Of a DNA stretch of 64,000 nt, positions 1 to 7,821 are shown piece after piece. Position numbers and translations under genes: made by a program. Source of the DNA: Acidovorax sp. A79 (GTDB lineage Bacteria; Pseudomonadota; Gammaproteobacteria; Burkholderiales; Burkholderiaceae_C); the NCBI RefSeq assembly GCF_041154505.1, contig NZ_AP028672.1, positions 1,811,001 to 1,875,000 of the forward strand. Direction: 5' to 3'. Positions within the stretch are counted from its first letter, which is position 1. Every line of letters begins with the position of its first letter. The notes beneath the pieces are model-generated. The model did no database searches. It was not told where the DNA came from and saw only the letters and a program-made list of their open reading frames with translations.

Positions 1-1956
1 CCCGTGGCCAATGTCGAACTTGGTGTCGCTGTAAAACTCCGTGCTGGCCAACACCTCCACCAGGGTGGACTTGCGCAGGCCGCCCGCCCCTTCCAGCACC
101 GGCATGTAGTCAAACTTGCAGCCGGGCTCCATCACCCGCCGCACCATGCCCAGCAGCCAAAACCGCCCCACCAGGCGCAAATACTCCAGCAGGTGCGGCT
201 TACGCTGCAGCGACTCGGGCGACTCGCCCAGCGCATACACCAGCCACCCGTCCACACGGGGCTTGTTGTCCCACTGTTGGGCCTGCAGCCACTCGCGCAC
301 CGGGTGATACCGGTTCTTGCTCGCCACCGTCTTGATGCCCTCCTCCAGCGCCGCCATGCTCACAGATGGCAACCCCCAGGTGTTCGACATCCAGTCGCCC
401 AGCAGCAGCGCGTCCGAGTCCTTCAGTTCGCCCGGCCGACTGTTCGGCCACGGGAAGGCTTGCCGCCGTGCAATGGTGTTGCGCAGTTCGTCATACGCCA
501 CGATGCCGCGCAAATCTGGCGCCTTCTCCAGCGCCGCAATCACCGTCTTGCGCGAGATATTCCAGCGCTGCTTTTCGCGGTCGTAGTACCAGCTCAGCCA
601 CTCAGGCACCAAGCGCGAGCCGCACTTCACCATGTCGCCATCGTCGTCGCCGGAATCCCCGCCCTCGGTGCCAACGGGGCTATCGATTTTTTTGGCCGCA
701 GGCGCCGCAGCGGGCGCCTTGTCACCGGGCTTGTCCAGGTACGCCACCGCCTGCCCAAAGAACGCCTGCACACGTTCAAACGTCCAGCCGTCTGCCTCTA
801 TCGCGTCCTTGCAGTCCCAGCCATCAGGCAGCACACCAGGTTGCGCGATGGGCAGCAGGCTGACCGTGCACGCGTGCTCATCCCGCAACAGCGCCAGAAT
901 GCCCCGCTGCGCCTTCATGCCGGGCTGGTCCACGTAGTCCAGATAAGGCTTGGAATCCTTCAGCGCCTGCAGCGCGGCCGCATACTCTGGCAACTCGCGC
1001 ACATCAGCATCGGCCGCCAGCTGCAGCTGCTCACGCACCTGCGCATCCAGCGCCTTGCGCTCCGCTGCCGTGGGTTGCTCCCGCTTGCTGTCACAGTCCG
1101 GCCAGCCCAGCACAGTGCAACCTGCCAGCCAGGCCCAGTCGGCCTTCTGCCACGCCTTGCACCCACCCGGCCAGCCAGCCGCGTGGTACACGCCAGGCGC
1201 ACCCGCATCCAGCACCGCCTGCAGCACATCGCCCTTGCGCTCCCCCTCCACCAGGATGACCGTGCGCCCCGCTGGCGACGTGCGGGAGGGGAAGTACAGC
1301 GGGCGCGGCTCTTCCCACTGCTTCCAGTGCCACCGCGCCCCGCCCTTCGACTGGCTCTCGCACCACGTGCGTGCAATGTCATCCTTGCCGCCATCGCTGG
1401 TACGAAACCGCACCACATACCCGAACAGCGCACCATCGCGCCAGTATTCCGACACGTGCACGATGTCAGCATCCGTGCGGTGCTGGTGCTTGAAATTCAC
1501 CTTGGGCGCGTACCCAGGCACCGGCGCAATGGCGCGCCAGCTCTCCCGGTCAGACGCAGGCTTGGGCGGCGGCGCGGGCCGTGGCTCGCGCACCGGTGGC
1601 GCCTTGCCATCGGCCGTCATCACCACACCGGCCTCGTTCTCAAGCCGATGCTCGCGCGCAAGCTCCACGCAGGCCTGGGCCATCGTGATGCCGTGGATCT
1701 GGGCATAGAGGCTGAGCAGATCATTGCCCGCCTCATCGCTGGCAAAGTCAGCCCACTGCCCCGTGTTCAGGTTCACGCTGCAGCTGGAGCCCTTGCCCCC
1801 CGCCAGCGATCCGCATTTGTACTCATGGCCGCTGCGCACGCCACCCGGCAACCACCTGGGCACCAGGTCAGCAGCCATCGCCAGCAGCGCCTTACCCAAC
1901 GCAGCGTACTTCAAAGGGGGTAACGGGGGGCGGCTCAAGCAACACCCCCCAGGCAC
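1..1956 (-). CDS. VapE-type phage primase-helicase, C-terminus beyond the window
   Basis: Reading the minus strand gives an uninterrupted frame from about 1956 to the left edge, so the C-terminus is missing. The N-terminal part (LVPRWLPGG, then GQWADFASDE) is a degenerate primase zinc-binding/Toprim-type region. The C-terminal part has the hallmark VapE/VirE phrases WDNKPRVDGWL and EPGCKFDYMPVLEG, followed by a P-loop variant GAGGLRKST in which Arg replaces the usual Gly. Known relatives prime and unwind DNA during phage or island replication. It is the last visible gene of the rightward-early (cro-cII) set. The start is uncertain: GTG at 1956 is the longest, a TTG lies near 1917, and the first ATG is at 1878. 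Similarity to relatives seems to begin upstream of that ATG (KYAALGKALLAMAAD). Confidence 0.8.
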   Translation of the reverse strand, partial: MPGGCCLSRPPLPPLKYAALGKALLAMAADLVPRWLPGGVRSGHEYKCGSLAGGKGSSCSVNLNTGQWADFASDEAGNDLLSLYAQIHGITMAQACVELAREHRLENEAGVVMTADGKAPPVREPRPAPPPKPASDRESWRAIAPVPGYAPKVNFKHQHRTDADIVHVSEYWRDGALFGYVVRFRTSDGGKDDIARTWCESQSKGGARWHWKQWEEPRPLYFPSRTSPAGRTVILVEGERKGDVLQAVLDAGAPGVYHAAGWPGGCKAWQKADWAWLAGCTVLGWPDCDSKREQPTAAERKALDAQVREQLQLAADADVRELPEYAAALQALKDSKPYLDYVDQPGMKAQRGILALLRDEHACTVSLLPIAQPGVLPDGWDCKDAIEADGWTFERVQAFFGQAVAYLDKPGDKAPAAAPAAKKIDSPVGTEGGDSGDDDGDMVKCGSRLVPEWLSWYYDREKQRWNISRKTVIAALEKAPDLRGIVAYDELRNTIARRQAFPWPNSRPGELKDSDALLLGDWMSNTWGLPSVSMAALEEGIKTVASKNRYHPVREWLQAQQWDNKPRVDGWLVYALGESPESLQRKPHLLEYLRLVGRFWLLGMVRRVMEPGCKFDYMPVLEGAGGLRKSTLVEVLASTEFYSDTKFDIGHG

Positions 1957-1993
1957 GCACTACAAAACCCGGCGTCTCCACCACCGGCGGCAT
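1892..1993 (-). CDS. Possible small protein overlapping the primase start
   Basis: A 33-codon ATG frame (begins MPPVVETPGFVV) starts 22 nt after the stop of the preceding HTH gene and ends inside the primase frame, 13 nt before the primase ATG at 1878. Its position between two genes of the early operon, and the possibility of translational coupling to the primase, are the only arguments for it. It has no recognisable domain and no clear ribosome binding site. It may be a leader peptide or chance. Confidence 0.3.
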   Translation of the reverse strand: MPPVVETPGFVVRAWGVLLEPPPVTPFEVRCVG

Positions 1994-2015
1994 CTTGTTG
2001 CAGAGTCATGGGGTG

Positions 2016-2306
2016 TCAGCCGCCCCATACCCGCAGCACGCTGCCAAGGTCCACAAACCCCACATCCCCGAGCGACTCCGAGGCCGGCGCATATTCCGCC
2101 ACGGGCCGATTGCGGTGCGCCACACGCCGCGTGCGCGGCGACCGCAGCTGCTTGGCGCGAACCATGTTCGGCACCGTATTGCGTGCCGCCTGGAGGCCCA
2201 CACAAGCCTTCGCGGCAATCTCCTGCAGCGTGGGCCCGCGTTCCGGCGTTGCCAGGGCCTGGCATGCGTTGAACAGTGCCAACCGCACCTCCCCCGCCGG
2301 CCTCAC
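2016..2306 (-). CDS. Small phage HTH DNA-binding protein
   Basis: This 96-residue protein has a helix-turn-helix-like segment around residues 24-50 (LQEIAAKACVGLQAARNTV) followed by a basic stretch (RSPRTRRVAHRNRP), as expected of a small winged-helix DNA-binding protein. It starts at a GTG whose bases overlap the stop of the upstream CII-like gene (GTGA), which implies translational coupling. It lies between that regulator and the primase, so a role in replication initiation or early regulation is likely. I do not recognise a named family with certainty. Confidence 0.75.
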   Translation of the reverse strand: MRPAGEVRLALFNACQALATPERGPTLQEIAAKACVGLQAARNTVPNMVRAKQLRSPRTRRVAHRNRPVAEYAPASESLGDVGFVDLGSVLRVWGG

Positions 2307-2824
2307 GATGCACCGCCTTTGCCAGATGCAATGCGCACGGCCTCAACCAGCGCCATCAGCTCACGCACCTCGCCCATCGCCTGCGCCGTCAGTGCATCGG
2401 CCTCCAGGCCATCCACCTTGCCATCGGCAATCGTGCGCAGGCCCAGCTCGCTGAGCCGCCCGCCGGACACCGTGTTCTCCAGCAGCTTGCGCTGCAGCGC
2501 CTGCACGGCGTCCTGCTGGCTCTGGGGCACATCCACCCCCAGCACCGACGCCGCCAGCCCGAACCGCGCGTTGAATGCATGCAGCCAGTCCAGCGCATCC
2601 GGGCGCTGCAGATCCTGCATCCACTCCGTCAGCAACTCGGCAATCTCCATGCTGACCGAATCCCCGTCCACGCCGCGCAACTTGGCGCGCAGCGTCTCGG
2701 CATGCATGCTGCGGCCACGCCGCTTGGTCAGGAAGGCCGCCGCGTCAATCACGTTGCCAGGGCAGGCCCGAACACTGTTGTAGAGAACATCGCGCCAATC
2801 GGTTTCAGAGTAGCGACAGGTCAT
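2303..2824 (-). CDS. CII/CP76-like phage regulatory protein
   Basis: This 173-residue protein matches the phage regulatory protein CII (CP76) family. The diagnostic N-terminal phrase is VIDAAAFLTKRRGRSMHAETLRAKLRG, cited here at residues 23-49 and containing the predicted DNA-binding helices. The rest is mostly helical. I place the start at ATG 2824, which has AAGGTG eight bases upstream; a GTG three codons earlier is possible. Family members activate or repress early phage promoters and influence the lysis-lysogeny choice. The stop overlaps the next gene by four bases. Confidence 0.8.
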   Translation of the reverse strand: MTCRYSETDWRDVLYNSVRACPGNVIDAAAFLTKRRGRSMHAETLRAKLRGVDGDSVSMEIAELLTEWMQDLQRPDALDWLHAFNARFGLAASVLGVDVPQSQQDAVQALQRKLLENTVSGGRLSELGLRTIADGKVDGLEADALTAQAMGEVRELMALVEAVRIASGKGGAS

Positions 2825-3115
2825 CAGAGGCACCTTGAAAAATGGAATGGATCAGGCTGGCGCCCCGCCCCGTGAATGCCGACACTGCATGCAAACGAGA
2901 AAGAGGGAGGGAAGCCATGGGAGAGAAAAAGCACACCACCACGCGGCCGCACAAAGCGCCGCGCACCTGCACGCGCGCGGCACACCATGTGTGTGGGGTA
3001 AGGAGGCTCCCCGGCAGCGCGGCCTGGGGCGTGGTGGGTGCAAAAGGGTGGACGCCCGCAGACGTGGCAGCACAATGGAGTTCTCACACAACCACTTGCC
3101 ACGAGAGGGGCGCCC

Positions 3116-3406
3116 ATGAAAACAGAGAAGGACATAGCCGACATCAAGGCTTTCTGCGAGCGACTGCGCGCAGACCTGTCCGCAACCAATTCAGCGCTGT
3201 TTGCACTGTTCGCATCAGTCCCCGGCGTGTACCGGGACCGCGTGCTGGAACAGCTAGCAAAGCGCTCCGTGCAGCGAAGCGAATACGCCGAGAAATTAAA
3301 AGACCCAGCGGTAGAGCAAGCGCTAGAGCAGATGGAGGCAGCAGACCAGCGGGTGTACAAAGAACTGCAGCGGGTGAACGCGGAGCGTCATGCAGAGGGC
3401 CTGTAG
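3116..3406 (+). CDS. Hypothetical helical protein, 96 aa
   Basis: The frame begins at ATG 3116 with a strong ribosome binding site (GAGAGGGGC) directly upstream. The product is acidic/basic and almost wholly helical (KTEKDIADIKAFCERLRADL at the start, then KLKDPAVEQALEQMEAADQ), with no signal peptide or membrane segment. It lies on the strand opposite to the flanking cro and cII genes, as lysogeny-expressed accessory genes often do. I do not recognise a family. The codon pattern and RBS make it more likely than the overlapping minus-strand frame. Confidence 0.65.
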   Translation: MKTEKDIADIKAFCERLRADLSATNSALFALFASVPGVYRDRVLEQLAKRSVQRSEYAEKLKDPAVEQALEQMEAADQRVYKELQRVNAERHAEGL

Positions 3407-3501
3407 CCGCAGGCTCCTGGTTCGGCCATTTGAAATACATCAGCTGTTCCAGCTCGTACCGCCGAAATTCTGAGTACGCCACCAAAGCCTGTGCATCGCC
3501 G

Positions 3502-3726
3502 CTATGCATGCGCCACCCCCTGCGCGGCGGGCGCGGCGCCGTGCTTCACAAGCTCCGGCATGAACAGGTCTGGCCTCTCGACCTTGACCTGCGCCGGAAT
3601 GCCGCGCGCCAGCCAGTTCTGCACACGCTGCTGCCCACCCTTTTTGGGCAGGTGCAGCAACTCAGCCACCTTCGACGGTCCACCCAGTGCGGTGATGATC
3701 TGGATGTCTTTTTGCAGAGCGTTCAT
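3502..3726 (-). CDS. Cro/YdaS-like HTH regulator
   Basis: This 74-residue protein is a compact helix-turn-helix protein of the Cro/YdaS type. The segment ALGGPSKVAELLHLPKKGGQ supplies the HTH and VQNWLARGIPAQ is the typical recognition-helix end. It is transcribed divergently from the CI-like gene, and the promoter region between them holds three copies of a shared operator. By analogy with lambdoid phages it is the first gene of the rightward early transcript, opposing the repressor. Family identification rests on pattern and position. Confidence 0.8.
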   Translation of the reverse strand: MNALQKDIQIITALGGPSKVAELLHLPKKGGQQRVQNWLARGIPAQVKVERPDLFMPELVKHGAAPAAQGVAHA

Positions 3727-3736
3727 GCCCTGATTT

Positions 3737-3788
3737 AAACATGGCGTTTAATAAAAATCAAATCACCATGTTTAACAACACCATGTTT
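3737..3788. promoter_or_regulatory. Three operator copies between cro and cI
   Basis: Three 13-mers share one consensus. AAACATGGCGTTT is at 3737-3749, AATCACCATGTTT at 3761-3773 and CAACACCATGTTT at 3776-3788. The last two are the reverse complement of the first type (AAACATGGTGTTT). The sites sit between the divergent Cro-like and CI-like genes. Two more copies precede the DGR operon at 5383 and 5407. Repressor binding is inferred. Confidence 0.75.
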
Positions 3789-3809
3789 AGTGCAAGAACA
3801 ATCGCAGGC

Positions 3810-4244
3810 ATGGCAGAAATCCACCCAACTACCGAAAGGCTGTACTCAGCGGCACGTGAGTTGCGGGACGTGATTGGGCAGTCGGCAGTGGCTCGCCTGC
3901 TCGATATATCGCCGCAAGTTATGAAGAACTGGGAAGCTCGGGGCGTGTCCGAAGGCGGCGCTCTCAAGGCCCAAAAGTACATCGGGTGCGATGCAAACTG
4001 GGTGCTTCACGGCGAACAACAGATGGCGTCTACCGCCTGGGCGCCCCCATCTCCCGGGCATTCGACTCAGGACAAGGCGGCCACGTACCAAGTGGCGAAG
4101 ACTTGGCCTTTCAACACCTTTACACCCGACGAATACTTCAAGCTGCTGGATGCCGAATACCGGCAAAAGATCGAAGACCAGTTGCTGGGCGCTATCACCC
4201 GCATGAAGCAAGCCACACAACCCCAACTTGACAAACACGCCTAA
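3810..4244 (+). CDS. CI-like phage repressor
   Basis: This 144-residue protein has an N-terminal helix-turn-helix (LRDVIGQSAVARLLDISPQ, then VMKNWEARGVS) and the phrase IGCDANWVLHGE that typically ends CI-type DNA-binding domains. No LexA-like peptidase domain follows. The C-terminus is short and helical and could mediate oligomerisation. In-frame ATGs at 3741, 3768 and 3783 lie inside the operator cluster, so I chose ATG 3810. Divergent orientation to the Cro-like gene and recurrence of the operator at 5383-5419 support a master repressor role. Confidence 0.75.
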   Translation: MAEIHPTTERLYSAARELRDVIGQSAVARLLDISPQVMKNWEARGVSEGGALKAQKYIGCDANWVLHGEQQMASTAWAPPSPGHSTQDKAATYQVAKTWPFNTFTPDEYFKLLDAEYRQKIEDQLLGAITRMKQATQPQLDKHA

Positions 4245-4317
4245 CCTGGGCGCAAGGCTGGGTGTATACCGTGAACTTTGTAACCAAAAAACTCCAGTCG
4301 GTCCACAAAACAATAGC

Positions 4318-4686
4318 ATGATCGTCAATCTGCAAGCGCACTGTGCTCCATCAATAAGTCAAGACTATGCCGTCCGCATGGAAGGGCCGGACAAGGGCCT
4401 GATCAATGCGTGGGTGACTGGCTTGGACAAACGTAGCAGTTCCCCAGACTTGGCGCTGAAGGCCGAGGCGGGTGAGCTGCCGCTCTTGCCTTTCAAGGGT
4501 GGTGTTGAGGCCGCCATCAAGACCAAAAGCAAGATAGGGCACTTGCTCTATGTGGCAATGTGGCAAGGCCTGCGCGGCGACGACCTGGACATCGACACGG
4601 ACGCCGAGTTGTCCATGACGTGCAGCCGCACCGGCGTGCCCGTGCTCTACACGATGGACTTTGAAAAACTGCGCAACGCCGTGTAG
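4318..4686 (+). CDS. Hypothetical protein in the repressor operon
   Basis: This frame encodes 122 residues from ATG 4318, or 152 from a TTG at 4228 that would overlap the repressor stop. The product is soluble, with no signal peptide, and contains no motif I recognise (sample: LKAEAGELPLLPFKGG). It lies between the CI-like gene and the BRCT gene with short gaps, which suggests co-transcription in the lysogen. The start is not settled, because neither candidate has a convincing ribosome binding site. Confidence 0.6.
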   Translation: MIVNLQAHCAPSISQDYAVRMEGPDKGLINAWVTGLDKRSSSPDLALKAEAGELPLLPFKGGVEAAIKTKSKIGHLLYVAMWQGLRGDDLDIDTDAELSMTCSRTGVPVLYTMDFEKLRNAV

Positions 4687-4698
4687 GGCATTGAAGAC

Positions 4699-5322
4699 AT
4701 GGCCCAAGAACACGCCATCCAAAGCGCTCTGGCTCACCGCCAAATCGTTAAATCCGCGCAGGTACTCAGCGGCATCGTCACCGGCATAGTCGCCGACGCC
4801 CATCTGCACGACATGGAAATCCAGATGCTCAGTAGCTGGATCAGCGCGAATCCTGAAGTTGCACAGAGCTGGCCAGGCTCTGCCATCGCTAGGCACTTGG
4901 CCGAGGCCCTGGCAGACGGAGTCATCACTGCCCATGAACGCGACCACCTGCTGCGTACACTGCAGCAACTGGTTGGTTCCGACTTCGCAGAGTCCGGCGC
5001 GGTTGAACCCGAAGTGGCCGCCCTGCCCTTCGACGAAACAGCAACCACACCGCTGCAAAACAGCCGTATCTGCCTCACAGGCGAATTCATCTATGGCACC
5101 AGGTCAGCATGCGAGCGCCTGGCAGAAAAGGCTGGCTGCACACCCGTCGCAGCGGTCAGTAAAAAGGTGCACTACCTGGTCGTAGGGACCAACGTCTCCC
5201 CCCAATGGTTAAACACCTCCTACGGCACAAAGATCCTTCGCGCCATGGAGCTTCGACAAGAAGGCCACCAGATAGGGATCCTCCGAGAACGAGACTGGCT
5301 GAACCTCTTACAGCAGTCCTAA
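4699..5322 (+). CDS. BRCT-domain protein with TerB-like N-terminus
   Basis: Residues about 120-207 form a BRCT domain of the NAD-dependent DNA ligase type (NSRICLTGEFIYGTRSAC, then VSKKVHYLVVGT, then a WLN...GTKILRAMELRQEG tail). Residues 1-100 are helical and resemble a TerB/tellurite-resistance-like bundle. BRCT domains bind DNA ends, nicks or phosphopeptides. No ligase, exonuclease or clamp-loader domain is present. The gene closes the putative cI operon and is followed by a hairpin terminator. Its role in the prophage is unknown; recognition of DNA ends or host repair factors is speculation. Confidence 0.75.
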   Translation: MAQEHAIQSALAHRQIVKSAQVLSGIVTGIVADAHLHDMEIQMLSSWISANPEVAQSWPGSAIARHLAEALADGVITAHERDHLLRTLQQLVGSDFAESGAVEPEVAALPFDETATTPLQNSRICLTGEFIYGTRSACERLAEKAGCTPVAAVSKKVHYLVVGTNVSPQWLNTSYGTKILRAMELRQEGHQIGILRERDWLNLLQQS

Positions 5323-5341
5323 CAAGACCAAGCCCACACAC

Positions 5342-5370
5342 AGGCCCGCTCACTGCGGGCCTTCTCATTT
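5342..5370 (+). terminator. Hairpin terminator after the repressor operon
   Basis: AGGCCCGC (5342-5349) pairs with GCGGGCCT (5355-5362) around a five-base loop, followed by a pyrimidine-rich run. It separates the cI operon from the DGR operon promoter. Confidence 0.7.
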
Positions 5371-5382
5371 GCGCATCGTTTT

Positions 5383-5419
5383 AAACATGGTGTTTGACTT
5401 TCGAATAAACATCATGTTT
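5383..5419 (+). promoter_or_regulatory. Paired operators upstream of the DGR operon
   Basis: AAACATGGTGTTT at 5383-5395 and AAACATCATGTTT at 5407-5419 are near-perfect inverted repeats. They match the sites in the cI/cro promoter region. They lie 35-70 bases upstream of the first DGR target gene, where a leftward-early (PL-like) promoter is expected. Control by the CI-like repressor is inferred. Confidence 0.75.
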
Positions 5420-5453
5420 AAATTCGCCCACGTTTCAACAAACGAGGGCAGCA

Positions 5454-6185
5454 ATGCAATCCCACCCATCCCCCAGTGCACACGCGTGCACACCCCATCT
5501 GCCTGACGGCGCCCGCCACGCAGGCACCGTCCTCGACGAGGCAGGCCAACCGCAGCACCGGCTCATCCTGCTGGCCGCGCGCCCCGACAAGCGCATGAAC
5601 TGGCAAGACGCCAAGGCCTGGGCCACCAGCGTGGGCGGCGACCTGCCCAGCCCGCAAGAGCAAGCCCTGCTCTTCGCCAACTGCCGCGATGCGCTGCCCA
5701 AGGCTTGGTGCTGGTCGAACAAGACGCACGAGCAAGACGCCTCCTACGCCTGGTGTTGCGCCTTCTACGACGGCCACCAGGACTACGGCCACAAGAGCTA
5801 CGAGGGCTCGGCTGTTGCCGTCCGCAGATTACCCCTTGAGTCCTTCAGTTCTTCTGACGACACCAGTGCACACGTGTGCACAGCGCCCGCCGCGCCATCC
5901 GCCGAAGTCACCAAGGCCATCGCGGCACTGCGCAAGCGCCTGCACCGCTGGGAGCTGGAGCACCTGCGCAAGCACGCCGCCGAACTGGCCGACAAGCTGG
6001 AGCTGGCTCAAGAGCGCATCGAAGGCCTGGAATCCGAAGTAAGCCGAGCATGGGACACCGCGGAGAGCTGGCGTATGGACGCGATGGACCTTGTCAACGA
6101 CCTGCAGGAAGCGGGCAAGGAAGTGGGGCTGACCATGGGCGGCGCCCTGGTCGTGATGGAACCTGATGACGGGGTGCCCTTCTGA
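5454..6185 (+). CDS. DGR target protein 1 with C-terminal coiled coil
   Basis: This 243-residue protein has a short C-type-lectin/DUF1566-like fold at about residues 20-130 (WQDAKAWATSVGGDLPSPQE, then KAWCWSNKTHE). It ends in the variable segment SYAWCCAFYDGHQDYG encoded by VR1 (5738-5829). Unlike the other two targets, the frame continues past the lectin domain. A Ser/Pro/Ala linker is followed by about 90 residues of predicted coiled coil (LADKLELAQERIEGLESEVS). There is no signal peptide. It is the first gene of the operon behind the operator pair. Its ligand is unknown; diversification of the binding surface by the DGR is inferred from the template comparison. Confidence 0.88.
   Translation: MQSHPSPSAHACTPHLPDGARHAGTVLDEAGQPQHRLILLAARPDKRMNWQDAKAWATSVGGDLPSPQEQALLFANCRDALPKAWCWSNKTHEQDASYAWCCAFYDGHQDYGHKSYEGSAVAVRRLPLESFSSSDDTSAHVCTAPAAPSAEVTKAIAALRKRLHRWELEHLRKHAAELADKLELAQERIEGLESEVSRAWDTAESWRMDAMDLVNDLQEAGKEVGLTMGGALVVMEPDDGVPF
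5738..5829 (+). repeat. DGR variable repeat VR1
   Basis: This 92-bp stretch aligns without gaps to the template repeat at 9202-9293. I count 11 differences, all at template adenines, within the block of AAY codons. The 3' half, from AAGAGCTACGAGG onward, is identical to the template. Confidence 0.93.
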
Positions 6186-6286
6186 TGGCCGCGCACCGCA
6201 TCTACACCGCCCTGCGCCGCGTGCTGGGCCCCTGCAACGCCTACCGCATCGCGCGCGCGCTGGCAGCGCCGGGAGCCCGCCCATGA
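6185..6286 (+). CDS. Small basic protein, 33 aa
   Basis: ATG 6185 overlaps the stop of the first DGR target (TGATG), and its own TGA overlaps the next ATG (ATGA at 6283). The basic 33-residue product (MAAHRIYTALRRVLGPCNAY) has no recognisable domain. The tight overlaps on both sides are the main evidence that it is translated. Confidence 0.55.
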   Translation: MAAHRIYTALRRVLGPCNAYRIARALAAPGARP

Positions 6287-6432
6287 GCGCCCCCATCCAG
6301 CTCATCCGTCTGCGCAATCGCCGCACCCGGCACCAGGGCCTGCGCATCGCAGCACGCATCGGCATGGGCGCCCTGTGCGCCGCCGTGTTCCTCACGGTCT
6401 TCGCCTGGGTGTACCTGCACCTGCCCCGCTAG
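6283..6432 (+). CDS. Small single-pass membrane protein
   Basis: This 49-residue product has a basic N-terminus (RLRNRRTRHQG) and one hydrophobic segment (MGALCAAVFLTVFAWVYL) near the C-terminus. It is therefore likely an inner-membrane protein with its N-terminus inside. It overlaps the preceding 33-aa gene by four bases. The function is unknown; small membrane proteins of phage left operons are often superinfection or accessory factors. Confidence 0.6.
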   Translation: MSAPIQLIRLRNRRTRHQGLRIAARIGMGALCAAVFLTVFAWVYLHLPR

Positions 6433-6444
6433 CCAAGGCCCGCC

Positions 6445-6765
6445 ATGCCCACCACCAGCACCTTCACGCTGCACATCCGGGGCCAGGTCACCAGCAGCGT
6501 CTGTCGCTACACCCGCCACGGCGTGCCCGTGGTGGAGCTGGAAATTGCAGACAAAGCCAGCGGCCAAACCGTGTGCATCACCCACCACTACCCCGACCGG
6601 GGCAGCGCCAGCTGCATGGCAGCGCGCTCCCTTGCCGCCCGCATGCGCGGCCAGCTGGCCGACCTGCAGGCCATCAACCCCAAGTTCAAAGCCAAGCGCC
6701 TGGAGTGCGAGGCCGACCTGATCAACCCCAACCCCACAGGCGCGACACGCGCAGACCTCGAATGA
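6445..6765 (+). CDS. Hypothetical protein, 106 aa
   Basis: The product begins with a beta-rich region (FTLHIRGQVTSSVCRYTRHG, then VVELEIADKASGQTVC) resembling a small OB-type or single-strand DNA-binding barrel. This resemblance is weak and not a firm assignment. The stop overlaps the following kinase start (ATGA at 6762). It sits in the DGR operon among nucleotide-metabolism genes. Confidence 0.65.
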   Translation: MPTTSTFTLHIRGQVTSSVCRYTRHGVPVVELEIADKASGQTVCITHHYPDRGSASCMAARSLAARMRGQLADLQAINPKFKAKRLECEADLINPNPTGATRADLE

Positions 6766-7442
6766 GCCACCACACCCACGTCATCGGCCTCACAGGCCCA
6801 GCAGGCAGCGGCAAAGATACCGTTGCAGACCTGCTCACCACCCACTGCGGCGCCCACAAGCTCGCGTTTGCAGATGCCCTGCGCGGGGAGATTGTCGAAG
6901 CCTTCTGCATCGAGCACATCTACCTCACCCGGCGCGAGACCAAGGAGCACCCGCTCAGCGCCCTGGCGCTCGCCCGCTGCCTGGATACCGCATTTGTCGG
7001 CCGCATGCTCATCCAGCACCAGCTGTTCAACGACAGCCAGCTCGACATGGATGCGCCCCGAAGCCCGCGCCAGATCATGCAATGGTGGGGCACCGAATAC
7101 CGCCGCGCAGCCCAGCCCGGCTACTGGGTCAGCAAGGCCGCGCAGCACATCCGCTGGCGCCACCAGGCCATGCGCGACCGGCTGATCGTTATCACGGACG
7201 TGCGCTTTGAAGACGAAGCCAATTTGGTGCGCGCCTTGGGCGGCCAGATCTGGCAGATCAAGCGCCCAGGCTGCGATGTGGGCGCCGCCGCACACGTCAG
7301 CGAGGTGACGGGCGAGGCATTCACACCCAACCTGGTCATTAACAACAGCCACGACATGCGCCACCTGCAGCAGCTCGTGCTGGGTGGCTGGGCGGCAAAG
7401 GAATGGGGCGTGCCAGGTGTGCGCGTTGAGGTGCCAGCATGA
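6762..7442 (+). CDS. Deoxynucleoside monophosphate kinase
   Basis: This 226-residue P-loop kinase has Walker A GPAGSGKDT at residues 10-18. It also has the phrases RQIMQWWGTEYRR and VITDVRFEDEANLV typical of phage dNMP kinases of the T4 gene 1 type. It phosphorylates dNMPs to dNDPs to feed phage DNA synthesis. It is coupled by four-base overlaps to the genes on both sides and is part of the leftward early operon. The family assignment is firm; the substrate range is not visible. Confidence 0.85.
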   Translation: MSHHTHVIGLTGPAGSGKDTVADLLTTHCGAHKLAFADALRGEIVEAFCIEHIYLTRRETKEHPLSALALARCLDTAFVGRMLIQHQLFNDSQLDMDAPRSPRQIMQWWGTEYRRAAQPGYWVSKAAQHIRWRHQAMRDRLIVITDVRFEDEANLVRALGGQIWQIKRPGCDVGAAAHVSEVTGEAFTPNLVINNSHDMRHLQQLVLGGWAAKEWGVPGVRVEVPA

Positions 7443-7810
7443 GCCGCGCCCGCACCACCCGTGGCACCGACAGCATCACGCTGGCCAAGCCCAACGAAAC
7501 CAGCGTGCACATCCTGCGCCGCAAGCCCGAGCCACTGCGCCAAGCAGGCTTGCACGACATCGCCACCACCAACGTCTCGGGCAGCGGCAAGGTGCTGATC
7601 AGCCCGGTGCCCAGCCAGGCAGAGCTGCAGGCCCGCCGCAAGAGCGAACGCCTGGAGGCCGCCACCACCTGTACCCCCGTGCGCAACAGCACCATGCGCG
7701 GCCCTGCCTACACCTGCCCCGAGCTGCGCAGCAACCCCCACCGCCCAGGCAGCACAGACGCGCTGCGCCTGCCCAGCCTTTCCAGTTTCCCCAACCCCTC
7801 CAAACGATAG
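7439..7810 (+). CDS. Hypothetical protein, 123 aa
   Basis: The gene begins in an ATGA overlap with the kinase gene. The product is polar and rich in Arg, Pro and Thr, with little predicted structure (ISPVPSQAELQARRKSERLE), and lacks a signal peptide. It ends 11 bases before the second DGR target. I do not recognise a family. Confidence 0.55.
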   Translation: MSRARTTRGTDSITLAKPNETSVHILRRKPEPLRQAGLHDIATTNVSGSGKVLISPVPSQAELQARRKSERLEAATTCTPVRNSTMRGPAYTCPELRSNPHRPGSTDALRLPSLSSFPNPSKR

Positions 7811-7821
7811 GAGTGCTTCCC

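Noticed and set aside
4..1923. A 639-codon open frame on the + strand
   Set aside because: It is antisense to the VapE-type primase, is rich in His/Arg/Pro repeats typical of a shadow frame in high-GC DNA, and has no domain.
3144..3509. Minus-strand frame of 121 codons following the Cro-like gene
   Set aside because: The first 35 codons look plausible, but the rest is antisense to the better supported 3116-3406 gene and has shadow-like composition. A short real peptide cannot be excluded.
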